Shown: positions 7,133-9,042 of the stretch, one piece after another | Layout of the letters: each line of letters opens with the position of its first letter | Numbering within the stretch: the stretch's first letter is position 1 | Origin: JAABYT01 sp964194585 | Lineage (GTDB): Bacteria > Pseudomonadota > Gammaproteobacteria > HK1 | Assembly (NCBI GenBank): GCA_964194585.1 | Contig: CAXMNG010000314.1 | Span: forward strand, 1-9,042 | Direction of reading: 5' to 3' | DNA length: 9,042 nucleotides | The notes under the pieces: model-generated | What the model was told of the DNA's origin: nothing | Databases searched by the model: none | The model's input: the letters and a program-made list of their open reading frames with translations, nothing else | Program-made: the position numbers and the translations under genes

Positions 7133-7308
7133 CCTGGTACTGAGTATCGGCAACCCGCCGGCATACTGCACCCTTGAACTGCATTCCACGGCAACATGCG
7201 GGCTCGGCGCATTGCCAGGTCCAACGGTCTCTGCCAGATTAGCCGAAACCATGAGCAGACGGGGCGACGTGAGCGCGTGAGTGATGGCCAGAACCACGGC
7301 AACCTGTA
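7133..7308. promoter_or_regulatory. Divergent intergenic region
   Basis: These 176 bases separate the start of the DUF2157 operon from the start of the kinase/SDR operon and must hold promoters for both unless translation starts further out. TTGAAC at about 7173-7178 resembles a -35 element on the plus strand, but I see no good -10 at the right distance. No clear operator, riboswitch or hairpin was recognised. Confidence 0.4.
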
Positions 7309-8370
7309 ATGTCCTGCGACGATGATCCGGAGCTCATCGAGCCGCGGAGCGGCGAAGGGCTCGCCCTGGAACGGCTCGAACCCTATCTGCGGGAGCGACT
7401 CCCGGCGGCGGTTGGCGAATTTGCCGTGCGCCAGTTTCGGGGCGGGCACGCCAACCTCACTTACCTGATCCGATTCGGCGACACGGAATACGTGTTACGC
7501 CGCCCACCCCTGGGGCCACTCGCTCCTGGCTCTCACGACATGCAGCGCGAGTTTCGGGTGCTCTCGAAGCTGTTCCGGCACTTCCCGCTGGCTCCCAGAA
7601 GTCACTGCTACTGCGCCGACGAGAGCATACTCGGCGCGCCCTTCCAAATCATGGACAGGCGGCACGGTATCGTGATTCGCAACCGGATGCCTGCCATGGA
7701 GGCGGACGGAGCGGAGCTTCGCCGCCGAATCGGCGAGATGATGGTCGACGTGCTTGCCAGTCTACATGGCGTCGACCGCGACGCGGCCGGGCTTGGCCGT
7801 TTGGGGCATCCAGCAGGCTTTGTCGAGCGCCAGCTGCGGGGCTGGAGCGGCCGCTGGCAGGCGGCCGCCCACGAGGACAATGCCGAGATGGCGAAACTCA
7901 TCGCCTGGCTCGAGCAACGCCAACCGGCGACGCGTCATGTGTCGCTTCTGCACAACGACTATAAGCTCGATAACATGTTGGTCGACGCCCGGGACCCGGC
8001 GATTCCCGTTGCCATACTCGATTGGGACATGTGCACCAGCGGTGATGCCCTCATGGATCTCGGCTATCTGCTCAACCAGTGGGTGGAACCTGATGACGAT
8101 CCGGCGTGGATAGAGTGGGCCGCGATGCCGACGTGGCAACCGGGATTCGCCCGCCGCGAAGAAGTCATAGAACGATACTGCAAACGCAGTGGCTTCGATG
8201 TCGACGACATCCAATGGTACTACGCCTTCTCGGTGATGAAATTTGCAGTCATCATCCAGCAGATCTACATACGCTACCGGCGAGGACAAACCGTGGACGA
8301 GCGTTTTGCGCGCTACGACGTCCGTGCTGCGTCATTCGTGTCCAAGGGATGCCGGATCGCCGAAATTTGA
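7309..8370 (+). CDS. APH-fold phosphotransferase, ACAD10/11-type kinase
   Basis: A 353-residue protein with the aminoglycoside phosphotransferase (PF01636) fold. This subfamily is linked to acyl-CoA dehydrogenases (the ACAD10/ACAD11 kinase domain), which phosphorylate hydroxy-acyl groups so that they can be catabolised; its substrate here is not known. The N-lobe shows the nucleotide loop FRGGHANLTYLI (43-54), then YVLRRPPLG (61-69), with Arg at the usual Lys position, then HDMQRE (76-81), whose E81 is the helix-C glutamate. The catalytic loop is LLHNDYKLDN (213-222), with D217 as catalytic base and N222 as metal ligand; Asn replaces the Gly of the common HGD. The metal-binding DWD follows at 238-240, then the GDALMDLGYLL helix. 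ATG at 7309 is the first start after in-frame stops at 7270-7272 and 7282-7284, although no clear Shine-Dalgarno precedes it. The SDR gene follows after 19 bp, which suggests co-transcription. It is not likely to be an antibiotic-resistance gene. Confidence 0.9.
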   Translation: MSCDDDPELIEPRSGEGLALERLEPYLRERLPAAVGEFAVRQFRGGHANLTYLIRFGDTEYVLRRPPLGPLAPGSHDMQREFRVLSKLFRHFPLAPRSHCYCADESILGAPFQIMDRRHGIVIRNRMPAMEADGAELRRRIGEMMVDVLASLHGVDRDAAGLGRLGHPAGFVERQLRGWSGRWQAAAHEDNAEMAKLIAWLEQRQPATRHVSLLHNDYKLDNMLVDARDPAIPVAILDWDMCTSGDALMDLGYLLNQWVEPDDDPAWIEWAAMPTWQPGFARREEVIERYCKRSGFDVDDIQWYYAFSVMKFAVIIQQIYIRYRRGQTVDERFARYDVRAASFVSKGCRIAEI

Positions 8371-8389
8371 ATCCGGGAGAACCGAGTCC

Positions 8390-9042
8390 ATGTTTTCTCT
8401 CAAAGACAAGGTTGCGCTCATAACGGGGTCCTCGCGGGGAATCGGCAGGGCGATCGCCGAAGCCATGGCGAGTGCCGGCGCAAGGGTCGTGATTTCCAGC
8501 CGCAAGACGCAAGCGTGCGACGAGGTGGCGGCAAGCATCCGCGATGCGGGCGGTGATGCCATCGCACTCCCCTGCAATGTATCCGACCGGAACCAGCTAC
8601 GGTCACTGGTGAGCGACACGGTGGAACAATGGAAAAGAATCGACGTGTTGGTCTGCAATGCGGCGGTCAATCCGCATTTCGGACCGTCACTGGAAATCAG
8701 CGACGATGCCTACGACAAGATCATGGCGACAAACGTGAAGAACGTTCTGTGGCTGTGCCGAGCCGTCATTCCACAGATGGCCGAGCGCAAAGAGGGTGCC
8801 GTCATCATCGTCTCGAGCATCGCCGGCTTCAAGGGTACCCGCAGGCTGGGCACCTATGCCATCAGTAAGGCCGCCGACATGCAGATGGCCCGCAACCTGG
8901 CCGTGGAATGGGGTCGTGAAAATATCCGCGTCAACTGCATCGCGCCGGGCCTGGTACGCACGGATTTCGCCCGTGCGCTGTGGGAGGACCCGGAGAATTG
9001 CGCCAAAGCCCTCGCCGCCTACCCCCTCGGGCGGCTGGGTGA
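8390..9042 (+). CDS. Short-chain dehydrogenase/reductase (SDR), C-terminus beyond the window
   Basis: The first 217 residues of a classical SDR, a cytoplasmic NAD(P)-dependent oxidoreductase; the frame is still open at the right edge, and about 35-40 more residues are expected. The Rossmann glycine motif TGSSRGIG is at 12-19, CNVSD at 62-66, and the NAA motif at 90-92. The complete catalytic tetrad is present: N115, S143 (VSSIAG), Y156 and K160 (YAISK). IAPGLVRTDF (184-193) is the region following the active site. S37-R38 at the end of the second strand (ISSRK) suggests a preference for NADP(H). ATG at 8390 is preceded by GGGAGA at 8375-8380. It lies 19 bp after the kinase gene and probably shares its transcript. 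Such kinase/SDR pairs often sit with acyl-CoA dehydrogenases, so a 3-hydroxyacyl-type or related alcohol/ketone substrate is plausible, but the sequence does not fix it. Confidence 0.95.
   Translation, partial: MFSLKDKVALITGSSRGIGRAIAEAMASAGARVVISSRKTQACDEVAASIRDAGGDAIALPCNVSDRNQLRSLVSDTVEQWKRIDVLVCNAAVNPHFGPSLEISDDAYDKIMATNVKNVLWLCRAVIPQMAERKEGAVIIVSSIAGFKGTRRLGTYAISKAADMQMARNLAVEWGRENIRVNCIAPGLVRTDFARALWEDPENCAKALAAYPLGRLG

Noticed and set aside
6425..7177. 250-residue plus-strand frame rich in Gln, Glu, His and Arg
   Set aside because: A mirror of the hydrophobic DUF2157 helices; antisense of Leu/Val/Ala codons gives this composition.
7133..7297. N-terminal extension of the DUF2157 protein to the upstream ATG
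   Set aside because: The additional 55 residues have no membrane or domain character, and family similarity begins at MSRRTRW. It would also leave only 11 bases before the divergent kinase start.
7309..8370. Aminoglycoside resistance phosphotransferase
   Set aside because: It has the APH fold, but the HNDYKLDN and LRRPPLG signatures and the SDR neighbour fit the ACAD-associated kinase group.

Overview
The window (about 58-60% G+C by eye) looks like the chromosome of an environmental proteobacterium. The evidence is indirect: a DUF2157/GDYXXLXY membrane pair, a diheme-free class I cytochrome c with a Sec signal, and an acyl-CoA-dehydrogenase-associated type kinase followed closely by a short-chain dehydrogenase. 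No rRNA, tRNA or taxon-specific gene is present, so nothing finer than 'probably proteobacterial' is supported.

Layout, left to right. (1) 2-343 (+): the C-terminal part of a GFA-family zinc protein, cut by the window edge. (2) 344-767: a gene-free stretch. It holds what looks like the left end of an IS30-type insertion sequence with only the first few transposase codons, a two-tier hairpin, and short repeated motifs. (3) 768-4121 (-): a 1117-residue signalling protein with a SAM domain, a class III nucleotidyl cyclase, a STAND-type ATPase and a TPR-like helical tail. (4) 4122-4409: a divergent intergenic region with a perfect 12-bp palindrome. (5) 4410-4808 (+): a small secreted cytochrome c. 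(6) 4828-7132 (-): a two-gene operon, a multi-TM DUF2157 protein and then a GDYXXLXY protein that overlaps it by 8 bp and carries an unusual C-terminal extension. (7) 7133-7308: a short divergent spacer. (8) 7309-9042 (+): an APH-fold kinase and an SDR oxidoreductase 19 bp apart, probably one operon that continues past the right edge, perhaps into acyl-CoA metabolism genes.

The genes form independent units and not one pathway. The cyclase is a stand-alone regulator, the cytochrome a single-gene electron carrier, the DUF2157/GDYXXLXY pair an uncharacterised envelope module, and the kinase/SDR pair a likely lipid or aromatic acyl-CoA catabolic module. I see no defence system, CRISPR array, phage module or clearly new multi-gene system. 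The points most worth a second look are the substituted purine-specificity residues of the cyclase, the C-terminal domain fused to the GDYXXLXY protein, and the IS30-like remnant with its hairpin.
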